Assembly (NCBI RefSeq): GCF_019355055.1 | Contig: NZ_CP048411.1 | Span: 4,630,627 to 4,694,626 of the forward strand | Direction: 5' to 3' | Length of the DNA: 64,000 nucleotides | From: Pseudomonas sp. MTM4 | GTDB lineage: Bacteria; Pseudomonadota; Gammaproteobacteria; Pseudomonadales; Pseudomonadaceae | Part shown: positions 8,421-17,872 of the stretch, in pieces | Numbering within the stretch: the stretch's first letter is position 1 | How the letters are laid out: every line of letters begins with the position of its first letter | Notes under the pieces: generated by a model | Told to the model about the DNA's origin: nothing | The model's input: only the letters and a program-made list of their open reading frames with translations | Databases searched by the model: none | Program-made: the position numbers and the translations under genes

Positions 8421-11400
8421 ATGCGCTTCAATCTCTCCGCCTGGGCGCTGGGTAACCGGCAGATCGTGATCTATCTGATGCTGTTGGTGGCTGTCGTCGG
8501 GGTACTTTCCTACAGCAAACTCGGCCAGAGCGAAGACCCGCCTTTTACCTTCAAGGCGATGGTGATCCAGACTCAATGGCCCGGCGCCACGGCCGAGGAA
8601 GTCTCCCGTCAGGTCACCGAGCGCATCGAGAAGAAGCTGATGGAGACGGGCGATTACGAGCGCATCGTTTCCTTCTCGCGACCGGGCGAATCCAACGTGA
8701 CCTTCATGGCGCGCGATTCGATGGGCTCCGGGGAGATTCCCGAACTCTGGTACCAGATTCGCAAGAAGATCGGCGATATCCGCCATACCTTCCCGGCCGG
8801 CGTGCAGGGCCCTTTCTTCAATGACGAGTTCGGCACCACCTTCGGCAACATCTATGCGCTGACCGGCAAGGGCTTCGACTATGCGGTGCTCAAGGATTAT
8901 GCCGACCGCATCCAGCTGCAGCTGCAGCGCGTGACGAATGTCGGCAAGGTCGAGCTGATCGGCCTGCAGGACGAAAAGATCTGGATCGAGCTTTCCAACG
9001 TCAAACTGGCCAACCTGGGAGTACCGCTGGAAGCCGTGCAACAGGCGCTCGAAGCGCAGAATACAGTGTTGTCGGCGGGCTTCGTCGAGACCTCGAGCGA
9101 CCGCGTCCAACTACGTGTGACGGGCAGCTTCGAGACGGTCAAGGAAATTCGCGACTTCCCCATCCGCGTGGCTGGCAGCACCTTCCGTATCGGCGATGTG
9201 GCTGACGTCTATCGTGGCTTCAACGATCCGCCGGCGCCCCGTATGCGCTTCATGGGCGAGCCGGCGATCGGTCTGGCGGTGTCGATGAAGGACGGTGGCG
9301 ACATCCTCATGCTGGGCGAGGCACTGCAGGGCGAATTCGCGCGATTGCAGCAGGAATTGCCGGCCGGCATGGAGCTGCGCAAGGTGTCCGACCAACCGGC
9401 GGCGGTGAAGACTGGTGTTGGCGAGTTCGTTCAGGTGCTCATCGAGGCGCTGGTGATCGTGCTGCTGGTGAGCTTCTTCTCGCTCGGCGTGCGCACCGGT
9501 CTGGTGGTGGCGCTATCGATCCCGCTGGTCTTGGCGATGACCTTCGCGACCATGAATTACCTCAACATCGGTCTGCACAAGATATCGCTCGGCGCGCTGG
9601 TGCTGGCGCTCGGGCTGATGGTGGACGACGCGATCATTGCGGTAGAGATGATGGCAATCAAAATGGAGCAGGGCTTCGACCGGCTCAAGGCGGCGAGCTA
9701 CGCCTGGACCAGCACGGCTTTTCCGATGCTGACCGGCACCCTGATCACCGCGGCGGGTTTCTTGCCGATTGCCACGGCGCAGTCGAGTACCGGTGAATAC
9801 ACCCGTTCAATCTTTCAAGTGGTGACTATCGCACTGGTTGCCTCGTGGATCGCCGCGGTGGTATTCGTCCCTCTATTGGGTGCGAAACTGCTGCCGGATC
9901 TGGCCAAGCGTCACGCGCAGAAACACGGCGGTAGCGACGAAGGGCACGATCCCTATTCGACGCCGTTCTACCAGCGGGTCAGGCGCCTCATCCAGTTCTG
10001 CGTGCGTCGGCGCAAAACGGTGATCGTGCTGACGCTGTTGCTCTTTGTCGGTGCGATCGGCCTGTTCCGCATCGTCCCGCAGCAGTTCTTTCCGGCGTCT
10101 GGGCGTCTGGAGCTTATGGTCGATCTCAAGCTGGCCGAAGGCGCTTCGCTCAAGGCCACTGAAGCCGAGGTGCACCGCCTCGAAGAAATGCTCAAGGATC
10201 GTGCAGGTATCGATAACTACGTGGCCTATGTCGGCAACGGGTCACCGCGTTTCTATCTACCGCTCGATCAGCAGCTGCCCGCTACGAGCTTCGCCCAGAT
10301 CGTGGTGCTGGCCGAAAGCATTGAGGAACGCGAAGCCCTGCGCAGCTGGTTGATCGATCGCCTGCGCGAAGATTTCCCGACCCTGCGTGGGCGCGTCAGC
10401 CGGCTGGAAAATGGCCCGCCCGTGGGGTATCCGGTGCAGTTCCGAGTGACCGGCGAGCACATTGATGCGGTGCGCAAGTTGGCGCGTCAGGTCGCAGCCA
10501 AGGTGCGTGAGAACCCCCGCGTGGCCAACGTACACCTGGATTGGCAAGAGCCGAGTAAGGTGGTTTGGCTGAATGTCGACCAGGATCGCGCCCGCGCCCT
10601 TGGGGTGAGCACGGTCGAGCTATCGAGTTTCCTCAAGCGCACCTTCACCGGTACCACCGCCGGCCAGTTCCGCGAGGACAACGAGCTGATCGAGATTCTG
10701 CTGCGCGGCACCGAACGTGAGCGCGAGATGTTGTCGATGCTGCCCAGCCTGGCGATTCCTACCGCCAGCGGCCTCAGCGTGCCTTTGTCACAGGTCGCCA
10801 CGCTGGAATATGGCTTCGAGGAAGGCGTGATCTGGCACCGCAATCGCCTGCCGACTGTGACGGTGCGTGCCGATGTCTACGGAGAACAGCAGCCGGCTTC
10901 GTTGGTGCAGCAGATCGAACCGACGTTGAGTGAGATTCGCGATGCGCTCCCCAGCGGTTATCTGCTGGAAGTTGGCGGCACGGTGGAAGATTCCAGCCGT
11001 GGGCAAGCGTCGGTGAATGCCGGTATGCCGCTGTTCATCATCGTCGTGGTCAGCCTGTTGATGATCCAGCTCAAGAGCTTCTCGCGCTCGGCCATGGTGT
11101 TCCTCACCGCGCCGCTAGGGCTGATCGGCGTTGCGCTGTTCCTGCTGTTGTTCGGTAAGCCGTTCGGCTTCGTCGCGATGCTCGGCACCATCGCGCTGTC
11201 GGGGATGATCATGCGCAACTCGGTGATTCTGGTGGACCAGATCGAACAGGACATCGGCGCCGGCCAAGATCGCTTCAATGCGATCATCGACGCGACGGTG
11301 CGCCGTTTCCGTCCCATCGTGTTGACCGCGCTGGCCTCGGTGCTGGCGATGATTCCGCTGTCACGCAGCGTGTTCTTTGGACCGATGGCGGTGGCGATCA

Positions 11401-11495
11401 TGGGTGGCTTGATCGTCGCGACCGCACTGACGCTGCTGTTCCTGCCGGCACTTTACGCGGCCTGGTTCCGCGTGAAGGAAGAGCGCACGACGTAA
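8421..11495 (+). CDS. RND (HAE1-like) multidrug efflux permease
   Basis: 1024 residues, the standard RND size, with twelve transmembrane helices split into two halves by two large periplasmic loops. The proton-relay acidic pair is present in TM4 (LGLMVDDAIIAVEMM). The second half repeats the pattern, with GTIALSGMIMRNSVILVDQIE. The pump exports amphiphilic compounds from membrane and periplasm using the proton gradient. It forms a two-gene operon with the adaptor, probably under the divergent TetR regulator. The N-terminus (SEDPPFTFKAMVIQTQWPGA) is of the branch in which permeases are not close to AcrB/MexB, so no gene symbol is given; substrates are unknown. Confidence 0.94.
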   Translation: MRFNLSAWALGNRQIVIYLMLLVAVVGVLSYSKLGQSEDPPFTFKAMVIQTQWPGATAEEVSRQVTERIEKKLMETGDYERIVSFSRPGESNVTFMARDSMGSGEIPELWYQIRKKIGDIRHTFPAGVQGPFFNDEFGTTFGNIYALTGKGFDYAVLKDYADRIQLQLQRVTNVGKVELIGLQDEKIWIELSNVKLANLGVPLEAVQQALEAQNTVLSAGFVETSSDRVQLRVTGSFETVKEIRDFPIRVAGSTFRIGDVADVYRGFNDPPAPRMRFMGEPAIGLAVSMKDGGDILMLGEALQGEFARLQQELPAGMELRKVSDQPAAVKTGVGEFVQVLIEALVIVLLVSFFSLGVRTGLVVALSIPLVLAMTFATMNYLNIGLHKISLGALVLALGLMVDDAIIAVEMMAIKMEQGFDRLKAASYAWTSTAFPMLTGTLITAAGFLPIATAQSSTGEYTRSIFQVVTIALVASWIAAVVFVPLLGAKLLPDLAKRHAQKHGGSDEGHDPYSTPFYQRVRRLIQFCVRRRKTVIVLTLLLFVGAIGLFRIVPQQFFPASGRLELMVDLKLAEGASLKATEAEVHRLEEMLKDRAGIDNYVAYVGNGSPRFYLPLDQQLPATSFAQIVVLAESIEEREALRSWLIDRLREDFPTLRGRVSRLENGPPVGYPVQFRVTGEHIDAVRKLARQVAAKVRENPRVANVHLDWQEPSKVVWLNVDQDRARALGVSTVELSSFLKRTFTGTTAGQFREDNELIEILLRGTEREREMLSMLPSLAIPTASGLSVPLSQVATLEYGFEEGVIWHRNRLPTVTVRADVYGEQQPASLVQQIEPTLSEIRDALPSGYLLEVGGTVEDSSRGQASVNAGMPLFIIVVVSLLMIQLKSFSRSAMVFLTAPLGLIGVALFLLLFGKPFGFVAMLGTIALSGMIMRNSVILVDQIEQDIGAGQDRFNAIIDATVRRFRPIVLTALASVLAMIPLSRSVFFGPMAVAIMGGLIVATALTLLFLPALYAAWFRVKEERTT

Positions 11496-11516
11496 GGGCG
11501 CATCACCGGCGTTTAT

Positions 11517-12077
11517 TCAGACGCCGGCAGCCTGCAGCAACTGATCGGCCGCCGCCTTGGCCAGCAGCGCCTGATCAGCTGGCCCCTCGATGTGCGCCAT
11601 GCTCAGCGCACCCTCGATCAAAAATTGTAGTTGCCGCGCAAGTTGCTTCGGCTGCGGTGCGTCGAGCGCTTCGAGCAGTTCGCGCAGATGCGTCTGAAAC
11701 TGAGCCTTGTAAGTCGCCGAGCGCTGATGAATCGGATGATCGCGGTCGTGATATTCAGCCGCGGCGTTGATGAACAAGCAGCCACAGAACGCGTTCGGGC
11801 TGTGAATCATATTGTTCAACCCATCGAAAACGCCGAGCAGCGCCTTGCGCGGCGGCAGCTTGTCGCGCGCTTCGCGCAGACGCTCGAGCATCGGCTGCTG
11901 GCGTGCGTCGAGCACCGCCAGGATCAGTTCTTCCTTCGACTTGAAGTGCTTGTACAGCGTCATCTTGGCCACGCCGGACTCATTGAGAATCCGGTCGATG
12001 CCCGTGGCGTGGTAGCCCTCTGTGTAAAACAGCCGCTCGGCGGTGCTGAGCAGTAGGTCGCGCTTGTTCGATGCCAT
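11517..12077 (-). CDS. TetR-family regulator of the divergent GST operon
   Basis: 186 residues beginning MASNKRDLLLSTAERLFYTE, with the DNA-binding helices in GIDRILNESGVAKMTLYKHF. The C-terminal half is short, as in the TetR_C group that includes NemR/AcuR-like regulators. It converges on the RND permease (21 bp apart) and is divergent from the GST gene, with 149 bp between the starts. A perfect palindrome ACAGAC-AG-GTCTGT lies within the GST promoter spacer, so it is most likely a repressor relieved by an electrophile or similar signal. The signal is inference. Confidence 0.9.
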   Translation of the reverse strand: MASNKRDLLLSTAERLFYTEGYHATGIDRILNESGVAKMTLYKHFKSKEELILAVLDARQQPMLERLREARDKLPPRKALLGVFDGLNNMIHSPNAFCGCLFINAAAEYHDRDHPIHQRSATYKAQFQTHLRELLEALDAPQPKQLARQLQFLIEGALSMAHIEGPADQALLAKAAADQLLQAAGV

Positions 12078-12153
12078 GTAGGTCTCCTCGGGCGGCCATT
12101 ATGCGGCAGCGGTTCTTTTCGCTCCAATCGTCATCCTCGAGAACATTTTGCGC

Positions 12154-12183
12154 TTGCAGTGTACAGACAGGTCTGTCTATTAT
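12154..12183 (+). promoter_or_regulatory. GST operon promoter with embedded TetR operator
   Basis: The -35 TTGCAG (12154-12159) and -10 TATTAT (12178-12183) are separated by 18 bp. The spacer holds the palindrome ACAGAC-AG-GTCTGT (12163-12176), with perfect 6-bp arms. A repressor bound here would block RNA polymerase directly. The hexamers are close to sigma-70 consensus. Pairing with the adjacent TetR gene is inferred from position. Confidence 0.6.
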
Positions 12184-12226
12184 CCAGTCGTGCCTTACCC
12201 AACCACATCTGCGAAGGAGCGACACG

Positions 12227-12826
12227 ATGAAACTGTACGATCTGACCCTGTCCGGTAACTGCTACAAAGCGCGCCTGTTTCTCAGCCTGATCGGCCAGCC
12301 GGTTGAGCTGGTGCCGGTGAATCTGCTGCAAGGCGAGCACAAGCAACCGTCGTTTCTCGCTATCAATCCGCGCGGGCAGGTGCCGGTTCTGGAGGATGGC
12401 GATACCCGCGTGGTCGACTCCCAGGCCATCCTCGTCTACCTGGCACGGCGCTACGCCGACGAAGTCTGGTATCCGCAGGATGCGCTCACTCAGGCGCGCG
12501 TCGTTGGCTGGCTGAGTTTCGCCGCCAACGAGATGCATCACGGCCCGGCCACGGCTCGGGTAGGGCGCTTGTTCCGCCGCCCGATCGACGAACCCTTGAC
12601 CGCCAGCCGTGCGCTCGCCGCTTTACAGTTGGTCGAGCAGCAGCTCACCGAACATGCCTGGCTGGCCGAAACCGCTGCGCCAACCATCGCCGATCTAGCG
12701 GTATACCCCTACGCGGCGCTGGCTGGTGAGGGCGGTATCGATCTCGGTCCGTACCCGGCAATCCGCTCCTGGTGTTCCCGCATCCGCGAGCTGCCGGGCT
12801 ACATCGGAATGCCCGGCCTGGAATAG
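12227..12826 (+). CDS. Glutathione S-transferase family protein
   Basis: 199 residues from ATG 12227, preceded by GAAGGAG. The N-terminal thioredoxin-fold domain opens MKLYDLTLSGNCYKARLFLS and contains the cis-Pro/glutathione-contact stretch FLAINPRGQVPVLEDGD followed by DSQAILVYLARRYAD, the SNAIL/TRAIL-equivalent motif. The helical C-terminal domain covers about residues 90-199, with the N-capping motif PTIADLAVYPY. Such enzymes conjugate or reduce electrophiles with glutathione. First gene of a three-gene operon (11 bp to the next), probably under the divergent TetR. Confidence 0.92.
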   Translation: MKLYDLTLSGNCYKARLFLSLIGQPVELVPVNLLQGEHKQPSFLAINPRGQVPVLEDGDTRVVDSQAILVYLARRYADEVWYPQDALTQARVVGWLSFAANEMHHGPATARVGRLFRRPIDEPLTASRALAALQLVEQQLTEHAWLAETAAPTIADLAVYPYAALAGEGGIDLGPYPAIRSWCSRIRELPGYIGMPGLE

Positions 12827-12837
12827 GAGATATCGCT

Positions 12838-13770
12838 ATGAGCAGCCCCTTCCACGTCGGCGAGCAATCCGTTCAGACCCGTGCCGGCGTTCGCGAAAAA
12901 GCCGAGCAAATAGGCAGTCGCGTGATCCGCTCGTCGTTTATGCCTGAGCAGCATCGGGAATTTTTCGCGCAATTACCGGCTTTGCTGGTAGCGGCGGTGG
13001 ACAGCGAAGGGCAGCCTCATGCATCGATACTTTGCGGCGCGGCTGGGTTCGCCTGGTCGCCCCATCCAGCCTTGCTGTGCGTTGGCGCCCGGCCACAGAT
13101 CGACGATCCGATCGCATCACTGCTGCAGCCGCGCGCCGCGGTCGGTCTGCTCGGGCTCGAATGGCCGACTCGCAGACGCAACAGGATGAATGGGCGCATA
13201 GTCGAGAGTGACGAGCGCGGCTTCAGCGTCGCGGTCGCGCAGTCGTTCGGCAATTGCACGAAGTACATCCAGGCACGCGATTGGCAGGCGACCCCGCGCC
13301 TGCCGGGGTTAATGCTTAAGGGTGACGGCCTGGACGAACAATGGCTGGGGCTGGTACAGGCGGCGGACACGTTGTTCATCGCCAGCCAGAGTTCGGACCC
13401 ACAGGGTGGCGGAGTGGATATTTCGCATCGTGGCGGACCGGCCGGTTTTATCGAGGTCGGCCGGGACGGTCGGCTCTGGATACCGGACTACAGCGGCAAT
13501 CGGCTATTCAATACGCTCGGCAATCTGCTGCGCGACCCGCGCTGTGGGCTGCTGTTGATCGATTTCAGTAGCGGCGATCTGCTGCACCTGCAGGCGCGTG
13601 CTGAGCTGATCTGGCCTGAGCAGTACGAGGCGTTGAATGTCACACCGCCGGCTGGCGCGGAGCGAATGCTCGCGCTGACGCCGGGACGCTGGACGCTGCG
13701 CCGCTCGCGCCTGCCGTTGGCGTTCGCTTCGCCCCAGTTTTCGCCATTCCTTCCCGAGGCAGGAGTGTGA
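12838..13770 (+). CDS. Pyridoxamine 5'-phosphate oxidase-like FMN-binding protein
   Basis: 310 residues from ATG 12838, after TAGGAGATATCGCT. The opening region (about residues 15-110) and residues 160-280 look like two split-barrel flavin-binding halves: FFAQLPALLVAAVDSEGQPH with the ILCG strand, and later DTLFIASQS followed by GGVDISHRGGPAGFIEV and NTLGNLLRDPRCGLLLID. Proteins of this type are usually annotated as flavin-nucleotide-binding PNPOx-family proteins and act as oxidoreductases on unknown substrates. It sits between a GST and an MBL-fold protein in one operon, spaced 11 and 3 bp, which suggests detoxification chemistry. True PdxH is much shorter. Confidence 0.8.
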   Translation: MSSPFHVGEQSVQTRAGVREKAEQIGSRVIRSSFMPEQHREFFAQLPALLVAAVDSEGQPHASILCGAAGFAWSPHPALLCVGARPQIDDPIASLLQPRAAVGLLGLEWPTRRRNRMNGRIVESDERGFSVAVAQSFGNCTKYIQARDWQATPRLPGLMLKGDGLDEQWLGLVQAADTLFIASQSSDPQGGGVDISHRGGPAGFIEVGRDGRLWIPDYSGNRLFNTLGNLLRDPRCGLLLIDFSSGDLLHLQARAELIWPEQYEALNVTPPAGAERMLALTPGRWTLRRSRLPLAFASPQFSPFLPEAGV

Positions 13771-13773
13771 GCC

Positions 13774-14523
13774 ATGCGCAGCCTGAGGATAGTTGGCTTG
13801 TCATTGATGTTATTGGCCGGAACCGTGAGCGCAGCGGAACTGCGCTTCAGCTTGGTTCGCACCGCGCAGACCACGTCCAGCGGTGAATTCTCCTGGCGCG
13901 ATGGTGGCTGGGTACAGCCGCCAACCGTCAACCACATTGCCGTCCTGATCGAGCATCAGGGCAGTCGGCTGCTATTCGGCACGGGCCTCGGCCGGCAGAT
14001 CGATGCGCAGCTGGACAGCGCGATTCCCTGGCGTGAAAGGCGCTACCGGGCCGTACAGCCTGCGCGTGATCAGCTTGATCGCGATGGCATAAGCGTCGAC
14101 CGGGTTGTGCTGGGTTGCGCCCGTTGGGAGTACGCGTCCGGGCTGGCCGACTTCGCCGATCTGCCGGTGCTGGCCAATCCGGAAAGTATTCATTACGCCC
14201 GCACCGCAACGCCGCCTGCAGTGATCCCGGCGCAGTTCGCTCATGGGGTCGATTGGCAGCCGCTGCGCTTCGAACGGCGTTCTTTTTATGGATTCGAGGA
14301 TAGCCTCGACCTGTTTGGCGACGGGCGGCTGATAGTGGTGAAACTGCCCGGGCATGGCGCGCTAGGGCTGTTCCTCACCTTGGATGATGGGCAGCGCTAC
14401 TTCTTTCATGGCGATGCCGTCGGCAGTGAAAGCAATCAAAAGCCGTTGCCTGCCGAGGTTTTGCAGGTGCGGGATGCTCAGCTGCAAGCGCGGCTCGGTT
14501 TTTATCCAACGTGGATCGAATAA
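13774..14523 (+). CDS. Exported metallo-beta-lactamase-fold protein with degenerate metal site
   Basis: 249 residues with a Sec signal peptide (MRSLRIVGLSLMLLAGTVSA, cleavage about residue 21). The fold is recognisable: the early strand HIAVLIEHQGSRLLFGTG where active enzymes have LLFDTG, the helix region VDRVVLGCARWEYASG where they have HxHxDH, PGHGALGLFL with a conserved His, and FFHGDAVGS with a conserved Asp. All four HxHxDH ligand positions are replaced (Cys, Arg, Glu, Tyr), and the Asp of the first strand is Gly. A normal dinuclear zinc site cannot form, so this is probably a pseudoenzyme or has altered chemistry. It is the last gene of the GST operon, 3 bp after the PNPOx gene. Confidence 0.75.
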   Translation: MRSLRIVGLSLMLLAGTVSAAELRFSLVRTAQTTSSGEFSWRDGGWVQPPTVNHIAVLIEHQGSRLLFGTGLGRQIDAQLDSAIPWRERRYRAVQPARDQLDRDGISVDRVVLGCARWEYASGLADFADLPVLANPESIHYARTATPPAVIPAQFAHGVDWQPLRFERRSFYGFEDSLDLFGDGRLIVVKLPGHGALGLFLTLDDGQRYFFHGDAVGSESNQKPLPAEVLQVRDAQLQARLGFYPTWIE

Positions 14524-14638
14524 GGGGCTCTGCCAAGGCCGTTCTTGAGCGGCTCCGTTCGTCTGCTTGAACACGTGAACGAAACGCCAACAGCTAAGCT
14601 TAAGCCTGTGATTTTCCTAGGAAGCCAGGCCGGAACAT

Positions 14639-17600
14639 ATGGGCGCAGTATGGCGGAGCGATACCTCCCGGGCGGCTGGTGGCAAGCGCGCATCGAAGGC
14701 CAGCAAAACCGGTAGACCAACCACGCACGGCAGCCGTCTGGCGCGCCGCATGACGCTGTTGCTGGGCATCTCGCTGCTGGCAGGCGGTGGCTATGCGGCC
14801 TGGCATGAGATGCATACCTCAAAGCTGCAGGCGCTGTGGCTGAGCCGTTATGCCGAGAACCTCGACTATCGGGTCGAGCCCGGCGCGAGCACCAATATCC
14901 GCTTCCCCGAGGCTGGGCCTTTCGATCGGCGTCTGGGCTATGCGGCGCTGCCAAAGTTTCTCGAGCGGCTGACCGAGCGCGGTTTCGATATCCAACAGCA
15001 GGTGCGTTTTTCGCCGGCCTTGCAACGCTACGCCAGCCACGGCTTCTTCCTGCCCTATCCGGAAAAGTCGCAGGCGGGGCTGACGATAGACGATTGCCGT
15101 GGCGAGCCCCTATACGCCAACAGCTACCCGCATCAGTACTACGAAACCTTCGAAGACGTGCCGCCCATCATCGCGATGAGCCTGTTGTTCATCGAGGATC
15201 GCGGGCTGCTCAATGCCGAGCGACCCCGCGCGAACCCGGCTGTGGACTGGCCGCGTTTCACCATGGCGGCTGTGAGCCAGGTCGAAAAGAAGCTCGGCCT
15301 GCCGGTACAGGCGGCTGGCGGCAGTACGCTCGCGACCCAGGTAGAGAAATACCGCCACTCGCCTGAAGGCCGAACCGGAAGCGCGGAGGAAAAAATCCGG
15401 CAGATGATTTCGGCGAGCGTGCGCACCTACCGCGAAGGCCAGCAAACCTTGACCACGCGCAAGCGTATCGTGCGCGACTACCTCAACAGCGTGCCGCTGT
15501 CGGCGGCGTACGGTCACGGCGAAGTGCATGGCATTGCCGATGGACTGCGCCTCTGGTTCGGCGCGGATTTCGCCGAGGTCAACCGTGCGCTGGACTCGCG
15601 CCGCAACGCCGATGTCAGTTATGAGGCACGGGGCCTGGCGCTGCGCCAGGTGTTGTCGTTGCTGATCGCTCAGCGGCGCCCGTCGTATTACCTGTTCTCC
15701 GGACGAGAAGACATGGCGGAGCTCACCGACAGCCACATCCGTCTGCTGGCCAACGGTGGGGTGATCGGCACCCGGCTGCGCAACGCGGCGCTGCAGCAGA
15801 AGGTGATGTTCCGTGATCTACGCCGCGAGCCGGGTATCCGCGAGGTGCCGACCAGCAAGGGCATCACCGCCGCGCGCATGCGTTTGAGCAGTCTGCTCGG
15901 CGTGTCGCTGTATGAACTGGATCGTCTCGATCTGGCCGCCACCACGCCGCTGCACGGGGAATTACAGAAGCAGGTCAGCGATTATCTGCTGCGTCTGGCG
16001 GAGCCGGAGTTCGCGGGCGAGGTCGGGCTGTTCGGCGAGCGAATGCTGTCGCCGGAGCGCACCGCGGACGTCCGCTACAGCTTCACGCTGTTCGAGCGCG
16101 GTGAGCAGGGCTTCCGCGTGCGGGTACAGACCGACAACACAAACCAGCCGTTCGATATCAATGAAGGCAGCAAACTGGAGCTTGGCTCCACGGCCAAGCT
16201 GCGCGTGCTGACTACCTATCTCGAAGTGATCGCCGAATTGCACGATCGCTATGCGCAAAGCGAAATCAGCGAATTGCGCAAAGCCGAGGCGGTCGATCCG
16301 CTGACACGCTGGGCCGTGGGTTATCTGATCGAGCACGAGGACCGCAACCTACCGGCGATGCTCGATGCGGCGCTGGAACGCCGCTACTCGGCCAGTCCCG
16401 CCGAGCGTTTCTTCACCGGGGCCGGTATGCATCGATTCGGCAATTTTCGTCGTGAGGATGACGGACGTTTGCCCACCATGCGCGAGGCGCTGCGAGAGTC
16501 GATCAACCTGCCGTTCGTACGCTTGATGCGAGATCTGGTGAGGTACAGCACCTACCAGACCTCCAACGGCGCCGAGCTGTTGAAAAGTGACGACAACCCC
16601 GAGCGGCGTGAATATCTGCGACGCTTCGCCGACCGCGAGGGCTCGGTGTTCCTTCAGCGCTTCTGGAAAAAGTACCGTGGCAAGACTGCTGAGGAACGCA
16701 TCGAAGTGCTGCTGGACGGCATGCGCCCGACGCCGCCCCGGCTCGCCGCGGTGCACCGCTACCTGATGCCGGAGGCCGATCGTGCTGCTTTCGACCGCTT
16801 CCTCAAGCAAGCCCTGCCGGGCGTCGAACTCAACGACGACAAGCTCGATTCGCTCTACACCCGTTACGGACCGGGCGCCTATAGCCTGCCGGATCAGGGC
16901 TACATCGCCAGGGTGCATCCGCTGGACCTGTGGTTGCTGGGCTATCTGATCAAGCACCCGGATGCAGGCATCTCCGAGGTGATCGCTGCCAGCACCGCTG
17001 AGCGCCAGGAAGTCTACGGCTGGCTGTTCCGCAGCCGGCACAAGAGCGCGCGCGACAGCCGCATTCGCATCATGCTGGAAGTGGAAGCCTTCACCGACAT
17101 CCACCGTCGCTGGCAGCGTCTGGGTTATCCCTTCGATCATCTGGTGCCGTCGCTCGCCACCGCGCTGGGCAGTTCCGGCGATCGCCCGGCCGCGCTGGCG
17201 GAGCTGATGGGCATCATCGTCAATGACGGCGTAAGGCTGCCCAGTGTGCGTATCGACAGCCTGCATTTTGCCAGCGACACGCCGTATGAAACGCGCGTGG
17301 GCATCAGGCCGAATACGGGTGTCAGGGTGCTGCACAGTGAGGTGGCCGCGGCGTTACGCGAAGCGCTCGCCAATGTGGTTGAGGGTGGCACGGCGCGCCG
17401 GCTGCGCGGCAGCTTCCTGCAAAGTGACGGCGAACCGCTACGTGTTGGCGGCAAGACCGGAACGGGCGACAACCGCATCCAGACCATTGGGGCAGGCGGG
17501 CGGCTGATCAGTTCGCTGGCATTGAATCGGACTGCCACCTTCGTTTTCTTTCTCGGTCCGAATCATTTCGGCACCTTGACCGCCTACGTTCCAGGGCGCG

Positions 17601-17764
17601 GCGCAGACAGTTTCCGCTTCACCTCGGCGCTGCCGGTGCAGGTGCTCAAAGGCATGGCGCCGATTCTCCAGCCCTATCTGCAGGTCGGCGCACAGACGCA
17701 ATGTCAGCCGCCGGCAGAGCCGATCAAGCCCACGCTGACCGCCAGCATGGTGTCGAGCTCCTGA
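14639..17764 (+). CDS. Bifunctional penicillin-binding protein (GT51 glycosyltransferase plus transpeptidase)
   Basis: 1041 residues, much longer than PBP1A/1B/1C. A basic cytoplasmic tail and one transmembrane helix (about 38-60) anchor it. The GT51 domain (about 160-330) has the catalytic Glu in FIEDRGLL and the second signature GGSTLATQVEKY. The transpeptidase-like region shows SxxK as GSTAK in LELGSTAKLRVL, SxN in RESINLPFVRL, and KTGT in VGGKTGTGDNR, in the right order but separated by long insertions (about 550-900). It would polymerise and crosslink peptidoglycan in the periplasm. Similar long PBPs are known in pseudomonads as transglycosylase domain proteins. It stands alone; the ATG at 14639 lies 51 bp from the window's preceding hairpin-free gap. 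Confidence 0.85.
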   Translation: MGAVWRSDTSRAAGGKRASKASKTGRPTTHGSRLARRMTLLLGISLLAGGGYAAWHEMHTSKLQALWLSRYAENLDYRVEPGASTNIRFPEAGPFDRRLGYAALPKFLERLTERGFDIQQQVRFSPALQRYASHGFFLPYPEKSQAGLTIDDCRGEPLYANSYPHQYYETFEDVPPIIAMSLLFIEDRGLLNAERPRANPAVDWPRFTMAAVSQVEKKLGLPVQAAGGSTLATQVEKYRHSPEGRTGSAEEKIRQMISASVRTYREGQQTLTTRKRIVRDYLNSVPLSAAYGHGEVHGIADGLRLWFGADFAEVNRALDSRRNADVSYEARGLALRQVLSLLIAQRRPSYYLFSGREDMAELTDSHIRLLANGGVIGTRLRNAALQQKVMFRDLRREPGIREVPTSKGITAARMRLSSLLGVSLYELDRLDLAATTPLHGELQKQVSDYLLRLAEPEFAGEVGLFGERMLSPERTADVRYSFTLFERGEQGFRVRVQTDNTNQPFDINEGSKLELGSTAKLRVLTTYLEVIAELHDRYAQSEISELRKAEAVDPLTRWAVGYLIEHEDRNLPAMLDAALERRYSASPAERFFTGAGMHRFGNFRREDDGRLPTMREALRESINLPFVRLMRDLVRYSTYQTSNGAELLKSDDNPERREYLRRFADREGSVFLQRFWKKYRGKTAEERIEVLLDGMRPTPPRLAAVHRYLMPEADRAAFDRFLKQALPGVELNDDKLDSLYTRYGPGAYSLPDQGYIARVHPLDLWLLGYLIKHPDAGISEVIAASTAERQEVYGWLFRSRHKSARDSRIRIMLEVEAFTDIHRRWQRLGYPFDHLVPSLATALGSSGDRPAALAELMGIIVNDGVRLPSVRIDSLHFASDTPYETRVGIRPNTGVRVLHSEVAAALREALANVVEGGTARRLRGSFLQSDGEPLRVGGKTGTGDNRIQTIGAGGRLISSLALNRTATFVFFLGPNHFGTLTAYVPGRGADSFRFTSALPVQVLKGMAPILQPYLQVGAQTQCQPPAEPIKPTLTASMVSSS

Positions 17765-17872
17765 CCCGGCCACAGCCAGTCACTCAGGAAGATTGCCGAG
17801 CGCTTCCCGCTCGGCGAGACTCGTTCGATTAGCGCGCCCGATGGCGGGCGCCAAGCAGGGATGAGGGCGAGC

